DNA of 64,000 nucleotides from Herbiconiux sp. L3-i23 (GTDB lineage Bacteria > Actinomycetota > Actinomycetes > Actinomycetales > Microbacteriaceae), in contig NZ_AP025737.1 in NCBI RefSeq assembly GCF_023734115.1, positions 2,666,001-2,730,000 of the forward strand, read 5' to 3'. Shown here piece by piece: positions 1-8,994 of the stretch. Numbering within the stretch: the stretch's first letter is position 1; every line of letters begins with the position of its first letter. The notes below the pieces were generated by a model that was not told the DNA's origin, searched no databases, and saw only the letters and a list, made by a program, of their open reading frames with translations. The position numbers and the translations under genes are program-made.

Positions 1-1
1 G

Positions 2-328
2 ATCCAGGCCTCCGGCGTCGTCATCGACGAGGCCAGCTACTCGGCGAAGGTGCACGGTCGTCCCCTCGATCTCACCTTCAAGGAGTTCGAGCTGCTGCGC
101 TTCTTCGCAACGCACCCCTCGCGCGTCTTCACCCGCGAGCAGCTCCTCAGCGAGGTGTGGGGCTACGACTACTTCGGCGGTACCCGCACCGTCGACGTGC
201 ACGTGCGGCGCCTGCGGGCGAAGCTCGGCGACCTCGAATCGCTCATCGGCACGGTGCGCAACGTGGGGTACCGCTTCAACGTCTACGAGGACGACCCCGA
301 GCCTCGCGTTCCGGCCGCAGCGACCTGA
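2..328 (+). CDS. OmpR/PhoB-family response regulator, C-terminal part (5'-truncated by window)
   Basis: Only the winged-helix DNA-binding domain is inside the window; the receiver domain lies upstream. The reading frame is open from base 2. The domain is clear: LTFKEFELL, the recognition-helix region [17 protein letters not shown], then [14 protein letters not shown] and the C-terminal hairpin VRNVGYRF. This is the DNA-binding half of a two-component regulator of the PhoB/RegX3/MtrA type. It sits directly before ppk and pstSCAB, both preceded by PHO-box-like repeats, so a PhoP/RegX3-type phosphate regulator is a reasonable inference, but the sensor kinase and receiver domain are not visible. 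Only about 95 bp separate it from ppk. Confidence 0.9.
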   Translation: MQASGVVIDEASYSAKVHGRPLDLTFKEFELLRFFATHPSRVFTREQLLSEVWGYDYFGGTRTVDVHVRRLRAKLGDLESLIGTVRNVGYRFNVYEDDPEPRVPAAAT

Positions 329-382
329 TCCCCGCGCGGGTCCGGTCTTCCACAGGACGTGCGCGGCGGACGCCACAAATCC

Positions 383-404
383 TGTAACTCTTTGTTCACC
401 GACG
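383..404 (+). promoter_or_regulatory. candidate PHO box upstream of ppk
   Basis: Two 11-bp units, TGTAACTCTTT and GTTCACCGACG, lie end to end 18 bp before the ppk start. The second matches the actinobacterial PhoP half-site (G-T-T-C-A-C-C followed by four less conserved bases) and the first is a weak copy. Position and the clear PHO box at pstS support the call; the degenerate first half lowers confidence. Confidence 0.45.
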
Positions 405-422
405 CAATGACATCATTGTCGA

Positions 423-2591
423 ATGGACAGCGAGACGCTGCTGGGTGATGCCGCTCTGGCGGCCGACGTGATCGACGAATTCGACGAGCCTTCGGTCGTC
501 GACGACGGGACTCTGCCCCCCGATCGCTACCTCGACCGCGAGCTCAGCTGGCTCGCCTTCAACCAGCGGGTGCTCGAGCTCGCCGAAGACCCGAAGGTGC
601 CGCTGCTCGAGCGCACCAACTTCCTCGCCATCTTCGCGAGCAACCTCGACGAGTTCTTCATGGTGCGCGTCGCCGGCCTCCAGCGCCGCATCGCGACCGG
701 GATCGCCGTGCCGACGAACGTCGGCCGAGCCCCGATCGACGTGCTCGCCGACATCAGCGCGAAGGCGCACGAGCTGCAGGCCCGCCACGCCGCCGCCTTC
801 CAGAACCTGATCAAGCCGGCGCTCGACGAGGCCGACATCCACATCGAGGTGTGGAGCGACCTCAACGAAGAGGACCGCGCCCGAGTCCGCGAGCTCTTCG
901 TCAGCCGCATCTTCCCGGTGCTGATGCCCCTCGCGGTCGACCCCGCGCACCCGTTCCCCTATATCTCCGGCCTGTCGCTGAACCTGTCGGTGCGCGTGCG
1001 CAACCCGAAGACCGAGAAGGTCGAGTTCGCCCGCGTGAAGGTGCCGCCGCTGCTTTCGCGCTTCGTGCAGCTCCCCGACGACGGCAGCGGACGTCTGCGG
1101 TTCATCCCGCTCGAGGACCTCATCTCGAACCACCTCGAGCACCTCTTCCCGGGCATGGAGATCCTCGAGCACCACGAGTTCCGCCTCACCCGCAACGAAG
1201 ACGTCAATATCGACGAGGACGAGTCCGAGAACCTCATCCAGGCGCTCGAGAAGGAGCTGCTGCGTCGCCGTTTCGGCCCGCCGATCCGTCTCGAGATCAC
1301 GGACGACATGGACCCGGTGACCCTCGACCTGCTCGTGCGCGAGCTCGGCATCACCGAGCAGGAGGTCTACCGGCTGCCCGCGCCGCTCGACCTCGCCGGA
1401 CTGTTCGAGCTCGGCAAGATCGACCGCCCCGCGCTCAAGTACCCGACGCACCTGCCGACCACGTCGGCTCGGCTGCTGCCGAGCGAGCCGAACCAGACCC
1501 CCGACATCTTCGCGTCGATCAACCGGGGCGACGTGCTGCTGCACCACCCGTACGAGTCGTTCGCGACGAGCGTCCAGGCGTTCCTCGAGCAGGCGGCGGC
1601 CGACCCGCAGGTGCTCGCCATCAAGCAGACCCTCTACCGCACCTCCGGCGACAGCCCCATCATCGAGGCGCTCATCGACGCCGCGCAGGCCGGCAAGGCC
1701 GTGCTCGCTCTCGTCGAGGTGAAGGCGCGCTTCGACGAGGAGGCGAACATCTCCTGGGCGCGCAAGCTCGAGAAGGCGGGCGTGCACGTCGTCTACGGCC
1801 TCGTCGGCCTCAAGACCCACTGCAAGCTCGCGCTCGTGGTGCGTCAGGAGAAGGACGGGTCGCTGCGCCACTACACGCACATCGGCACCGGCAACTACAA
1901 CCCCAAGACCAGCCGTATCTACGAGGACTTCGGTCTGCTGACCGCCGACGCCCAGGTCGGCAAGGAGGTCACCCGGCTCTTCAACGAGTTGTCGGGATAC
2001 GCGATCGAGAAGAAGTTCGACCGTCTGCTGGTCGCCCCCCGCTACCTCCGCAAGGGCCTGCTGCGTCGCATCGACGCCGAGACCCGGAACGCGCTGGCGG
2101 GCAAGCCGTCGGGCATCCGCATCAAGGTCAACTCGATCGTGGACGAGGCCGTGATCGACGCGCTCTACCGCGCCAGCAACGCCGGGGTCCCCGTCGAGGT
2201 GTGGGTGCGCGGCATCTGCGGCATCATGCCCGGCGTCCCCGGACTCAGCGAGAACATCACGGTGCGCTCCGTGCTCGGCCGTTTCCTCGAGCACTCGCGC
2301 ATCTTCTGGTTCGCGAACGAGGACGACCCGCAGGTCTACATCGGCAGCGCCGACATGATGCACCGCAACCTCGACCGCCGCGTCGAGGTGCTCGTCCGCC
2401 TCACCGACCGCACCCATCTGCGCGAGATCGGCAAGCTGTTCGACACCGCCATGGCCGACACCACCCAGTCGTGGCACCTCACCGGAGAAGGCGAGTGGAT
2501 CCGTCATTCGGTGTCCGACAAGGGCACCGCACTCGTCGACCTGCAGGCGAAGACCATCCGCGACACGGCCGTGCGCCGGAGAGGCCGTTGA
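423..2591 (+). CDS. ppk: polyphosphate kinase (Ppk1)
   Basis: Reversibly makes inorganic polyphosphate from the gamma-phosphate of ATP. The 722-residue length fits the Ppk1 family. The N-terminal domain is recognisable ([18 protein letters not shown], then FFMVRVAGL) and the two phospholipase-D-like C-terminal domains are intact. [11 protein letters not shown] contains His466, the expected autophosphorylated histidine, followed by HIGTGNYN. The ATG at 423 gives the usual N-terminus; there is no good ribosome-binding site, so a very short leader is possible. The stop overlaps the TTG of the next gene, so ppk and the MutT1-like gene are probably co-transcribed, as is common for ppk in actinobacteria. 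Confidence 0.96.
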   Translation: MDSETLLGDAALAADVIDEFDEPSVVDDGTLPPDRYLDRELSWLAFNQRVLELAEDPKVPLLERTNFLAIFASNLDEFFMVRVAGLQRRIATGIAVPTNVGRAPIDVLADISAKAHELQARHAAAFQNLIKPALDEADIHIEVWSDLNEEDRARVRELFVSRIFPVLMPLAVDPAHPFPYISGLSLNLSVRVRNPKTEKVEFARVKVPPLLSRFVQLPDDGSGRLRFIPLEDLISNHLEHLFPGMEILEHHEFRLTRNEDVNIDEDESENLIQALEKELLRRRFGPPIRLEITDDMDPVTLDLLVRELGITEQEVYRLPAPLDLAGLFELGKIDRPALKYPTHLPTTSARLLPSEPNQTPDIFASINRGDVLLHHPYESFATSVQAFLEQAAADPQVLAIKQTLYRTSGDSPIIEALIDAAQAGKAVLALVEVKARFDEEANISWARKLEKAGVHVVYGLVGLKTHCKLALVVRQEKDGSLRHYTHIGTGNYNPKTSRIYEDFGLLTADAQVGKEVTRLFNELSGYAIEKKFDRLLVAPRYLRKGLLRRIDAETRNALAGKPSGIRIKVNSIVDEAVIDALYRASNAGVPVEVWVRGICGIMPGVPGLSENITVRSVLGRFLEHSRIFWFANEDDPQVYIGSADMMHRNLDRRVEVLVRLTDRTHLREIGKLFDTAMADTTQSWHLTGEGEWIRHSVSDKGTALVDLQAKTIRDTAVRRRGR

Positions 2592-3541
2592 GCACCAGCG
2601 TCACCACTCCCGTCCTCGCCGCCGGAGCCGTGTGCTGGCGCGAGGGAAGGAACGGCGTCGAGGTGCTGCTCATCGGCCGCAGTCGGCGCGGTGACGTGAG
2701 CCTGCCGAAGGGCAAGGTCGACCCCGGTGAGAGCTTCCCCGTCACCGCGGTGCGCGAGGTCAAGGAGGAGACCGGCTTCAGCGTTGCGCTCGGACTCCCC
2801 CTCGGCACCACCGAGTACTCGTTGCCCGGCGGCCGGGACAAGATCGTCTACTACTGGGCGGCCGAGGTCACCCGCGAGCAGCTGCTGCGCGGACGGTTCC
2901 GGCCGAACGACGAGGTCGACTCCGTCGACTGGGTGCCGATCGCCAAGGCCCGCAAGAAGCTGACCTACTCCCGCGACGTCGACCTGGTCGACCGCTTCGC
3001 CGAACTCGTCGATCGCGGAGAGCACAGGACGTTCGCGCTCATCGCCCTGCGTCACGCGAAGGCCGAGAGCGACTCCCCCGACGGCACCGATGCCGCCCGG
3101 CCACTCGCGCCGCGCGGCAAGCGGCAGGCCCAGGACGTCGGCAGGACCCTGCCGGCGTGGGCGCCCACCGCGATCCTCAGCAGCCCGGCGACCCGCTGCA
3201 TGGACACCGTCGCCCCGCTCGCGAAGAACACCGGGCTCACTGTGAAGCCGAAGCGCTCGCTGAGCCAAGACCTGTGGGAGAGCGACCCGACCGCCGCCCC
3301 TCGCCTGCGCGAGCACCTGCAGCGCCGCATCGACCGCCGCAGCACCGTCGTCCTCTGCACCCACTCACCGGTGCTGCCACCGCTGATCGACGGAATCGCC
3401 GACATCGTCGGCGGCGAACGCGACGGTCGACTGACCCGCGCCGCGATCCTCACCACCGCCGAGTTCACGCTCGTGCACCTCTCGTCGGCCGACCCCGCAC
3501 GCGGCATCCTCGCGCTCGAGTCGCACCAGCCCGTCGACTGA
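2588..3541 (+). CDS. mutT1: MutT1-like Nudix hydrolase fused to histidine phosphatase domain
   Basis: A two-domain protein of about 317 residues. The N-terminal Nudix domain has the box G-K-V-D-P-G-E-S...REVKEETGF (near residues 40-65). The C-terminal domain starts with the phosphohistidine signature RHAKAESDS and has the later CTHSPVLP segment. This matches mycobacterial MutT1, which cleans 8-oxo-GTP and diadenosine polyphosphates. The start is a TTG that overlaps the ppk stop codon (TTGA), the only start that keeps the whole Nudix domain ([19 protein letters not shown]). Translation is therefore probably coupled to ppk. The exact substrate is inferred from family membership. Confidence 0.9.
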   Translation: MSTSVTTPVLAAGAVCWREGRNGVEVLLIGRSRRGDVSLPKGKVDPGESFPVTAVREVKEETGFSVALGLPLGTTEYSLPGGRDKIVYYWAAEVTREQLLRGRFRPNDEVDSVDWVPIAKARKKLTYSRDVDLVDRFAELVDRGEHRTFALIALRHAKAESDSPDGTDAARPLAPRGKRQAQDVGRTLPAWAPTAILSSPATRCMDTVAPLAKNTGLTVKPKRSLSQDLWESDPTAAPRLREHLQRRIDRRSTVVLCTHSPVLPPLIDGIADIVGGERDGRLTRAAILTTAEFTLVHLSSADPARGILALESHQPVD

Positions 3542-3634
3542 CCGGTCGGTCTTCCGCCCTCGGCGACCGCGTTCCGTTAACGCAGTCTTACCCACTGATA
3601 TCGATCCGGTCACGGGGCCGCTGAAAACGCGCTC

Positions 3635-3689
3635 GTTCACCTCCCGTTCACCCCTCGGCGTCACGCTCGTCACCATCGGGACTTAGCGT
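3635..3689 (+). promoter_or_regulatory. PHO box and -10 element of the pst operon
   Basis: Two adjacent 11-bp direct repeats, GTTCACCTCCC (3635-3645) and GTTCACCCCTC (3646-3656), match the PhoP box of actinobacteria. They are followed at normal distance by TAGCGT (3684-3689), a plausible -10, so the PHO box lies just upstream of or over the -35 position, as expected for an activator. The leader to the pstS TTG would be about 75 nt. This is the best regulatory site in the phosphate block. Confidence 0.75.
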
Positions 3690-3770
3690 GCTCCAGGCGC
3701 TACGGTCCAGCGCGCACCACGCGGACGACCGGACTGCGTCACTCCTGCATTCACTACGAAGGGAAACCCC

Positions 3771-4868
3771 TTGATCTCGAAGCGTTACGCGGGCCTCGTC
3801 GGCCTGGCGGTCGTCGGCGCACTCGCGCTGTCCTCCTGTGCTGCGAACGAAGGCGGCACCCCCGCCGAGACCGACGGCGCCACCGAAGGCCTCTCCGGCA
3901 CCCTCGTCGGCGCCGGCGCCTCCAGCCAGGGCAGCGCCCAGGAAGCCTGGATCGCCGCGTTCCAGACCGAGAACCCCGACGTCACCGTCACCTACGACCC
4001 CAGCGGTTCGGGTGCGGGCCGCGAGGCCTTCCTCGAGGGCGGCGTGAACTTCGCCGGCTCCGACCGCGCGTTCAACGATGAGGAGCTCGCCGCCGGCGGC
4101 TGGGCCGCCTGCGCCCCCGACACCGGCATCATCGAGCTGCCGCTCTACGTCTCGCCGATCGCGGTCATCTTCAACCTCGAGGGCGTCGACTCGCTGAACA
4201 TGGACGCGGCCACCATCGCGGGCATCTTCCTCGGCACCATCACCAACTGGAACGACCCGGCGATCGCCGCGCTCAACGAGGGCGTCACCCTGCCCGACCT
4301 GGCGATCACCCCCGTCCACCGTTCGGACGACTCGGGCACCACCGAGAACTTCACCGAGTACCTCAACGCCGTCGCTCCCGACGTGTGGACCGCTGAGCCC
4401 GACGGCGTCTGGCCGATCGACTCCGGCGAGGCCGCCCAGGGCACCACCGGCCTGGTCGACGCCGTCACCGGCGGAAACGGAACCATCGGCTACGCCGACG
4501 CCTCGCGCGCCGGTGACCTCGGCACCGTTGCGCTCCAGGTCGGCGACGAGTTCGTCGAGTACTCGCCCGAGGCCGCTGCGGCCATCGTCGACGCCTCGCC
4601 CGAGGCCGAGGGTCGCGAGGACGGCGACATCGCCATCGAGATCGACCGCACCTCGACCGAGGCCGGCGTCTACCCGCTCGTCCTCATCAGCTACCTGATC
4701 GGCTGCGCCGAGTACCAGGACGCCGAGGTCGGCTCGCTCGTCAAGGGCTACTTCTCCTACCTCGCGAGCACCGAGGGCCAGGACGAGGCCGCTGCTGAGG
4801 CCGGCTCCGCCCCCATCTCGGACACGCTCCGCGGTGAGGTCGAGGCTGCCATCGAGCTCATCAAGTAA
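3771..4868 (+). CDS. pstS: phosphate ABC transporter, substrate-binding lipoprotein PstS
   Basis: Binds phosphate outside the membrane and delivers it to PstCA. The 365-residue product starts with a lipoprotein signal: basic residues, a hydrophobic core and the lipobox LSSC with Cys23 as lipidation site. The mature part has the PstS hallmarks: GAGASSQGSAQEAWI, TYDPSGSGAGREAF, and HRSDDSGTTENFTEYL, which supply phosphate-contacting Ser, Asp and Thr residues. The start is TTG at 3771 with GAAGGGAAA as ribosome-binding site. It is first in pstSCAB, behind the PHO box, and is followed by a strong hairpin that could make its transcript more abundant than pstCAB. Confidence 0.97.
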   Translation: MISKRYAGLVGLAVVGALALSSCAANEGGTPAETDGATEGLSGTLVGAGASSQGSAQEAWIAAFQTENPDVTVTYDPSGSGAGREAFLEGGVNFAGSDRAFNDEELAAGGWAACAPDTGIIELPLYVSPIAVIFNLEGVDSLNMDAATIAGIFLGTITNWNDPAIAALNEGVTLPDLAITPVHRSDDSGTTENFTEYLNAVAPDVWTAEPDGVWPIDSGEAAQGTTGLVDAVTGGNGTIGYADASRAGDLGTVALQVGDEFVEYSPEAAAAIVDASPEAEGREDGDIAIEIDRTSTEAGVYPLVLISYLIGCAEYQDAEVGSLVKGYFSYLASTEGQDEAAAEAGSAPISDTLRGEVEAAIELIK

Positions 4869-4890
4869 TAACAACTGAACAAATCGGACT

Positions 4891-4918
4891 GGCCGCTCGC
4901 GCACTCGCGCGAGCGGCC
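4891..4918 (+). terminator. hairpin between pstS and pstC (attenuator or 3' stabiliser)
   Basis: A perfect 12-bp stem, GGCCGCTCGCGC / GCGCGAGCGGCC, with the four-base loop ACTC. No T-tract follows, so it is more likely a partial terminator or an RNA-stabilising structure for pstS than a full stop; pstC follows in the same direction without an obvious new promoter. Confidence 0.6.
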
Positions 4919-4999
4919 AGACTGAGCAGGAGAGCGGATCCCTCGCCGGATCCGAGCCCCCGCTGAGTCTCGTTCCGCGAGAGAGGACTTCCCCCCGAA

Positions 5000-5950
5000 A
5001 TGACCACCGCGTCAGCACAGCCCACCCCCATCAAGGCGAAGCAGCGACCCGGCGATCGTGCCTTCAGCGGCGGCGCCCTCTTCGCGGGGTCGCTGATCCT
5101 CGTCATCCTCGCCGCGGTCACGATCTTCCTCATCGCACAGGGCATCCCCGCGCTCACCGCGAACCCCGAGGACGTCACCATCCTCGGCGGCAAGAACTTC
5201 TGGGAGTACGTTGGCCCGCTGGTCTTCGGAACCCTCTGGGCGGCGTTCCTGGCACTGCTGATCGCCACGCCCATCTCCATCGGCATCGCGCTGTTCATCT
5301 CGCACTACGCGCCCCGCCGCCTGGCGCAGGGCCTCGGCTACATCGTCGACCTCCTCGCCGCGGTCCCCTCGGTCGTCTACGGCCTGTGGGGAGGCCTCGT
5401 GCTCGCCCGCCTCGTGCAGCCGGTGTACGCCTGGCTCGCCGAGTACCTCGGCTGGTTCCCGCTGTTCGCCTCGCCCGCGTCGGCGACCGGCCGCACCATC
5501 CTCACCGCATCGCTGGTGCTCGCCGTCATGATCCTGCCGATCATGACCGCCATCTGCCGCGAGATCTTCCTGCAGGCGCCTCGCCTGCACGAGGAGGCCG
5601 CGCTCGCGCTCGGCTCGACCCGCTGGGAGATGATCCGGATGGCGGTGCTGCCCTTCGGTCGCTCCGGCATCGTGTCCGCGATGATGCTCGGCCTCGGCCG
5701 CGCCCTCGGGGAGACGATGGCCGTCGCCATGGTGCTCTCCCCCGCCGCGGTCGTCACCTTCGCCGTGCTGCAGTCGACCAACCCGAACACCATCGCCGCG
5801 AACATCGCGCTGAGCTTCCCCGAGTCGTACGGGCTCGGCGTGAACACACTCATCGCGACCGGCCTCGTACTCTTCGTGATCACGTTCCTCGTGAACGCGC
5901 TCGCGCGCTACATCGTCAACCGTCGCAAGGACTTCTCGGGAGCCAACTGA
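5000..5950 (+). CDS. pstC: phosphate ABC transporter permease PstC
   Basis: One of the two membrane subunits of the high-affinity phosphate importer. The 316-residue product has about six hydrophobic segments and the permease coupling (EAA) loop near EEAALALGSTRWEMIRMAVLP, which contacts PstB. LLAAVPSVVYGLWG and GLGRALGETMAVAMV are typical PstC segments. ATG at 5000 is preceded by GAGAGGA at about 10 nt. Its TGA overlaps the pstA ATG, so the pair is translationally coupled. Confidence 0.96.
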   Translation: MTTASAQPTPIKAKQRPGDRAFSGGALFAGSLILVILAAVTIFLIAQGIPALTANPEDVTILGGKNFWEYVGPLVFGTLWAAFLALLIATPISIGIALFISHYAPRRLAQGLGYIVDLLAAVPSVVYGLWGGLVLARLVQPVYAWLAEYLGWFPLFASPASATGRTILTASLVLAVMILPIMTAICREIFLQAPRLHEEAALALGSTRWEMIRMAVLPFGRSGIVSAMMLGLGRALGETMAVAMVLSPAAVVTFAVLQSTNPNTIAANIALSFPESYGLGVNTLIATGLVLFVITFLVNALARYIVNRRKDFSGAN

Positions 5951-7032
5951 TGACCGAAGCGATCTCCGCCCCCGCCGGCGGCAATGCCCTCACCCACGGT
6001 CGGCTCCCCAAGCCGACCCCCTGGGTGCTGCTCGGAGCCTCGATGGTCGTCTCCGCGGCGATCTTCCTGCTCGTCCTCCTCGCCGGCGGCACCGCCGACT
6101 TCAACATCGCCGGCACGGTGATCGTCGGCGCCATCCTCTACGTGATCGCCATCACGGTCTTCGCGACGATCGTCGAGGGGCGCCGTCAGGCGGTCGACCG
6201 TTTCGTCACCGCGCTCGTCGTCGGCGCGTTCGTGATCGCGCTGCTGCCGCTGTTCTCGCTGATCTTCACGGTCGTCTCGAACGGCCTGGCCCGCTTCGAC
6301 GTGGCCTTCTTCACCCAGTCGCAGCGCAACATCGTCGGCGCCGGTGGCGGCGCCCTGCACGCGATCGTCGGAACGCTCGAGATCACCGCGGTCGCCGCCC
6401 TCATCTCGGTGCCGATCGGACTCATGACCGCCATCTACCTCGTCGAGTACGGCCGTGGCGCCCTGGCCCGCGGAATCACCTTCCTCGTCGACGTCATGAC
6501 CGGCATCCCCTCGATCGTCGCCGGCCTGTTCGCCTACTCGCTGTTCGCGATCTTCTTCGGCCCCGGCGTGCGCATGGGCTTCGCCGGCTCCGTCGCCCTG
6601 TCGGTGCTGATGATCCCCGTCGTCGTCCGCTCCTGCGAGGAGCTGCTGCGCATCGTGCCGAACGAACTCCGCGAGGCCTCGTATGCGCTCGGTGTGCCCA
6701 AGTGGCTCACCATCACGAAGGTGGTCCTGCCCACCTCGATCGCCGGCATCACGACGGGTGTCATGCTCGCCATCGCCCGTGTCATCGGTGAGACCGCGCC
6801 GCTGCTGCTCGTCGCCGGATTCGCGACCAGCATGAACTACGACCTCTTCGGCGACCGCATGCAGAGCCTGCCGGTGTTCGTCTACGACTCGTACGCGAAC
6901 CAGGGCACCGACGGCGCCGCCGACATCCAGCGCGCCTGGACCGGTGCCCTCACCCTGATCCTCATCGTCATGGCGCTCAACCTCATCGCGCGCCTCATCG
7001 CCCGCTTCTTCGCCCCCAAGACCGGCCGCTGA
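5950..7032 (+). CDS. pstA: phosphate ABC transporter permease PstA
   Basis: Second membrane subunit of the Pst importer. The 360-residue product shows the EAA loop [17 protein letters not shown], the segment [15 protein letters not shown] and [15 protein letters not shown], all typical of PstA. It has an N-terminal extension with two extra hydrophobic segments (about residues 25-85) before the conserved permease domain, a form seen in other Micrococcales. The ATG shares its A with the pstC stop (TGATG), which fixes the start. Confidence 0.95.
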   Translation: MTEAISAPAGGNALTHGRLPKPTPWVLLGASMVVSAAIFLLVLLAGGTADFNIAGTVIVGAILYVIAITVFATIVEGRRQAVDRFVTALVVGAFVIALLPLFSLIFTVVSNGLARFDVAFFTQSQRNIVGAGGGALHAIVGTLEITAVAALISVPIGLMTAIYLVEYGRGALARGITFLVDVMTGIPSIVAGLFAYSLFAIFFGPGVRMGFAGSVALSVLMIPVVVRSCEELLRIVPNELREASYALGVPKWLTITKVVLPTSIAGITTGVMLAIARVIGETAPLLLVAGFATSMNYDLFGDRMQSLPVFVYDSYANQGTDGAADIQRAWTGALTLILIVMALNLIARLIARFFAPKTGR

Positions 7033-7058
7033 CCGGCGCCCACCGAGAAGGAACCCAC

Positions 7059-7838
7059 GTGTCAAAGCGAATCGTCGTCAACGACCTCGACGTCTACTAC
7101 GGCAAGTTCAAGGCCGTCGAGGGCGTCTCCCTCACGATCGAGCCCCGCACCGTCACCGCATTCATCGGTCCGTCCGGCTGCGGCAAGTCGACCTTCCTGC
7201 GCACCCTCAATCGCATGCACGAGGTCATCCCGGGGGCCCACGTCGACGGCGAGGTCCTGATCGACGGCAACAACCTGTACGGCCCCGGCGTCGACCCGGT
7301 GCTCGTGCGCCGCCAGGTGGGCATGGTCTTCCAGCGGCCGAACCCCTTCCCGACGATGAGCATCCGCGACAACGTGCTCGCCGGCGTAAAGCTCAACAAC
7401 CGCCGCATGGCGAAGTCCGAGGCCGACGACCTTGTCGAGAAGTCGCTGCGCGGCGCGAACCTCTGGAACGAGGTCAAGGACCGCCTGAACCTCCCCGGCT
7501 CGGGCCTCTCGGGTGGTCAGCAGCAGCGTCTGTGCATCGCCCGCGCGATCGCCGTGCAGCCCGACGTGGTCCTCATGGACGAGCCCTGCTCGGCTCTCGA
7601 CCCGATCTCGACGCTCGCGATCGAGGACCTCATCGAGGAGCTCAAGCAGGAGTACACGATCGTGATCGTGACCCACAACATGCAGCAGGCGAGCCGCGTC
7701 TCGGACAAGACCGCGTTCTTCAACATCGCGGGCACCGGCAAGCCCGGCAAGCTCATCGAGTACGACGAGACGTCGACGATGTTCTCGAACCCGTCCGTGC
7801 AGGCGACCGAGGACTACGTCTCCGGAAAGTTCGGTTGA
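7059..7838 (+). CDS. pstB: phosphate ABC transporter ATP-binding protein PstB
   Basis: Cytoplasmic ATPase that powers PstCA. The 259-residue product has Walker [10 protein letters not shown] (residues 37-45), a Q-loop in [10 protein letters not shown], the signature LSGGQQQR near residue 150 and Walker B with [12 protein letters not shown] near residue 170. The switch histidine is in VTHNMQQ. All catalytic elements are present. GTG at 7059 is preceded by GAGAAGGA at suitable distance. It is last in pstSCAB; phoU does not follow, and the next gene is on the other strand. Confidence 0.97.
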   Translation: MSKRIVVNDLDVYYGKFKAVEGVSLTIEPRTVTAFIGPSGCGKSTFLRTLNRMHEVIPGAHVDGEVLIDGNNLYGPGVDPVLVRRQVGMVFQRPNPFPTMSIRDNVLAGVKLNNRRMAKSEADDLVEKSLRGANLWNEVKDRLNLPGSGLSGGQQQRLCIARAIAVQPDVVLMDEPCSALDPISTLAIEDLIEELKQEYTIVIVTHNMQQASRVSDKTAFFNIAGTGKPGKLIEYDETSTMFSNPSVQATEDYVSGKFG

Positions 7839-7860
7839 TCCGTCAGCCCACGTGAACGCC

Positions 7861-7892
7861 CGAGCCCGGTGACCTCGTTGTCGCCGGGCTCG
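7861..7892 (+). terminator. terminator-like hairpin after pstB
   Basis: A 13-bp stem (one G-U pair), CGAGCCCGGTGAC / GTCGCCGGGCTCG, with a six-base loop, starts 22 bp after the pstB stop. It has only a weak T-rich tail. It lies between convergent genes and could act on both strands. Confidence 0.6.
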
Positions 7893-7999
7893 AGTGTTCT
7901 CGGGCGAGGGTGCAACTCGCGTTGGCGATGCTAGCCCGCCTGCTGCGCTCTCGACGGGATGGAGACCGAACCGAGACCTTCCGCGCCGCGGGGCCCGGC

Positions 8000-8902
8000 T
8001 CACACAGCGGCGTCGGGCGCCGCGGAGGCGAAGACGAGCGGATCGGTGGTGGGCTGCGGGGATCCGCCGTCGGGTTCGCGGGTGATCGCGACGACATCGT
8101 CGGCGCCGTACTCGCCGTCGAGCATGCGGTAGTACTCCCCCGCGCCATCGAAGTCGAGCAGCCCGGCGCTGATCGCAGCACCGTCGCGCACGTACCAGGC
8201 CTGATACGTCTCATCGTCGGGGAGAGCCGCCGCGTCGTCGAGGACGATGGCCGAGGCGGCCAGTTCGGTGGACGCCACCAGCGACGCGCGCCCTCCTGCA
8301 GGGAGCTCGATCGAGATGCGCTGCACGTCGTCCGCCGCGCTGAGGGCTGCGAACTCGGCGCTGCGATCGTCGCCCACCGTGCCGATCACCCCGCCGACCA
8401 GGATGCCGCCGGTGAACACCGCGATTCCCGCCGCTGCGGCGGCCATGCCCGTGACGATGCGACGTCGGAGGGACCGCCGGCGACGGCTCACCACATGGGT
8501 GCCGGGCGGGAGGGGCGACGTCACGACAGGGACGACGGGAGGCGCAGCGACGGCGGACGCGGCGCCTTCTCGCTCACCCGAGACTTCATCTCCAGTCGCG
8601 GGGGCGTCGGCGGGGAGCTGCGGCACGGAGTCGAGCATCGCCATGATGTCGGCCTTCAACCGTGGGGGCGGCGCGACCGGCTCGGCCGTCGCCGCGAGTT
8701 CCACGGCGGTGTCTTCGAATCCGGCGACCTCTGCTCGGAGTTCTTCCGACTCGGCCAACCGCTCGCGGAACGCCGTCTCCTCGCTCGCCGACAGGGCGCC
8801 GAGCGCGTAGGCACCGCTGTCCGCCCCCGGGGTGCCCGGCTCGGCGGTCGGCTCGCCTGCGTCAGTGGGATCGTGGGGGTTGAGCGGGGTCGTGTCGTTC
8901 AT
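8000..8902 (-). CDS. RskA-family anti-sigma factor, second copy
   Basis: Membrane anti-sigma factor of about 300 residues. A cytosolic N-terminal domain (GAYALGALSASEETAFRERL) is followed by a single membrane segment (around MAAAAAGIAVFTGGILVGGV, residues 150-175) and an extracytoplasmic RskA domain with ELPAGGRASLVAS, LPDDETYQAWYVRDG and EPDGGSPQPTTDP. It is a paralogue of the gene just upstream, with the same domain order and the same motif series, but it lacks the repetitive C-terminal tail. The 92-bp gap and same orientation suggest co-transcription with sigK and rskA1. Which sigma factor it binds is unknown; it could hold the same SigK or another sigma factor. Confidence 0.85.
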   Translation of the reverse strand: MNDTTPLNPHDPTDAGEPTAEPGTPGADSGAYALGALSASEETAFRERLAESEELRAEVAGFEDTAVELAATAEPVAPPPRLKADIMAMLDSVPQLPADAPATGDEVSGEREGAASAVAAPPVVPVVTSPLPPGTHVVSRRRRSLRRRIVTGMAAAAAGIAVFTGGILVGGVIGTVGDDRSAEFAALSAADDVQRISIELPAGGRASLVASTELAASAIVLDDAAALPDDETYQAWYVRDGAAISAGLLDFDGAGEYYRMLDGEYGADDVVAITREPDGGSPQPTTDPLVFASAAPDAAV

Positions 8903-8994
8903 GCGGATTCCGTGGCGATGCGAGGAGGCATCGGGCTACCCGGAGGATACCGCTGTTGCGCACGCTCGTGGCGCGCGGAGAGGTCGGAGAGAGA

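Noticed and set aside
396-2507. A 703-codon open frame antisense to ppk, and similar long antisense frames opposite most genes
   Set aside because: High GC at third positions creates long shadow frames. These have Arg/Gly/Ala/Asp-rich nonsense composition and no known family, while the opposite strand encodes clear conserved proteins.
851-3541. One 896-codon frame that could be read as a giant protein ending in the Nudix/phosphatase domains
   Set aside because: Its first two thirds is an Arg/Pro-rich shadow of ppk; the real gene starts at TTG 2588, overlapping the ppk stop.
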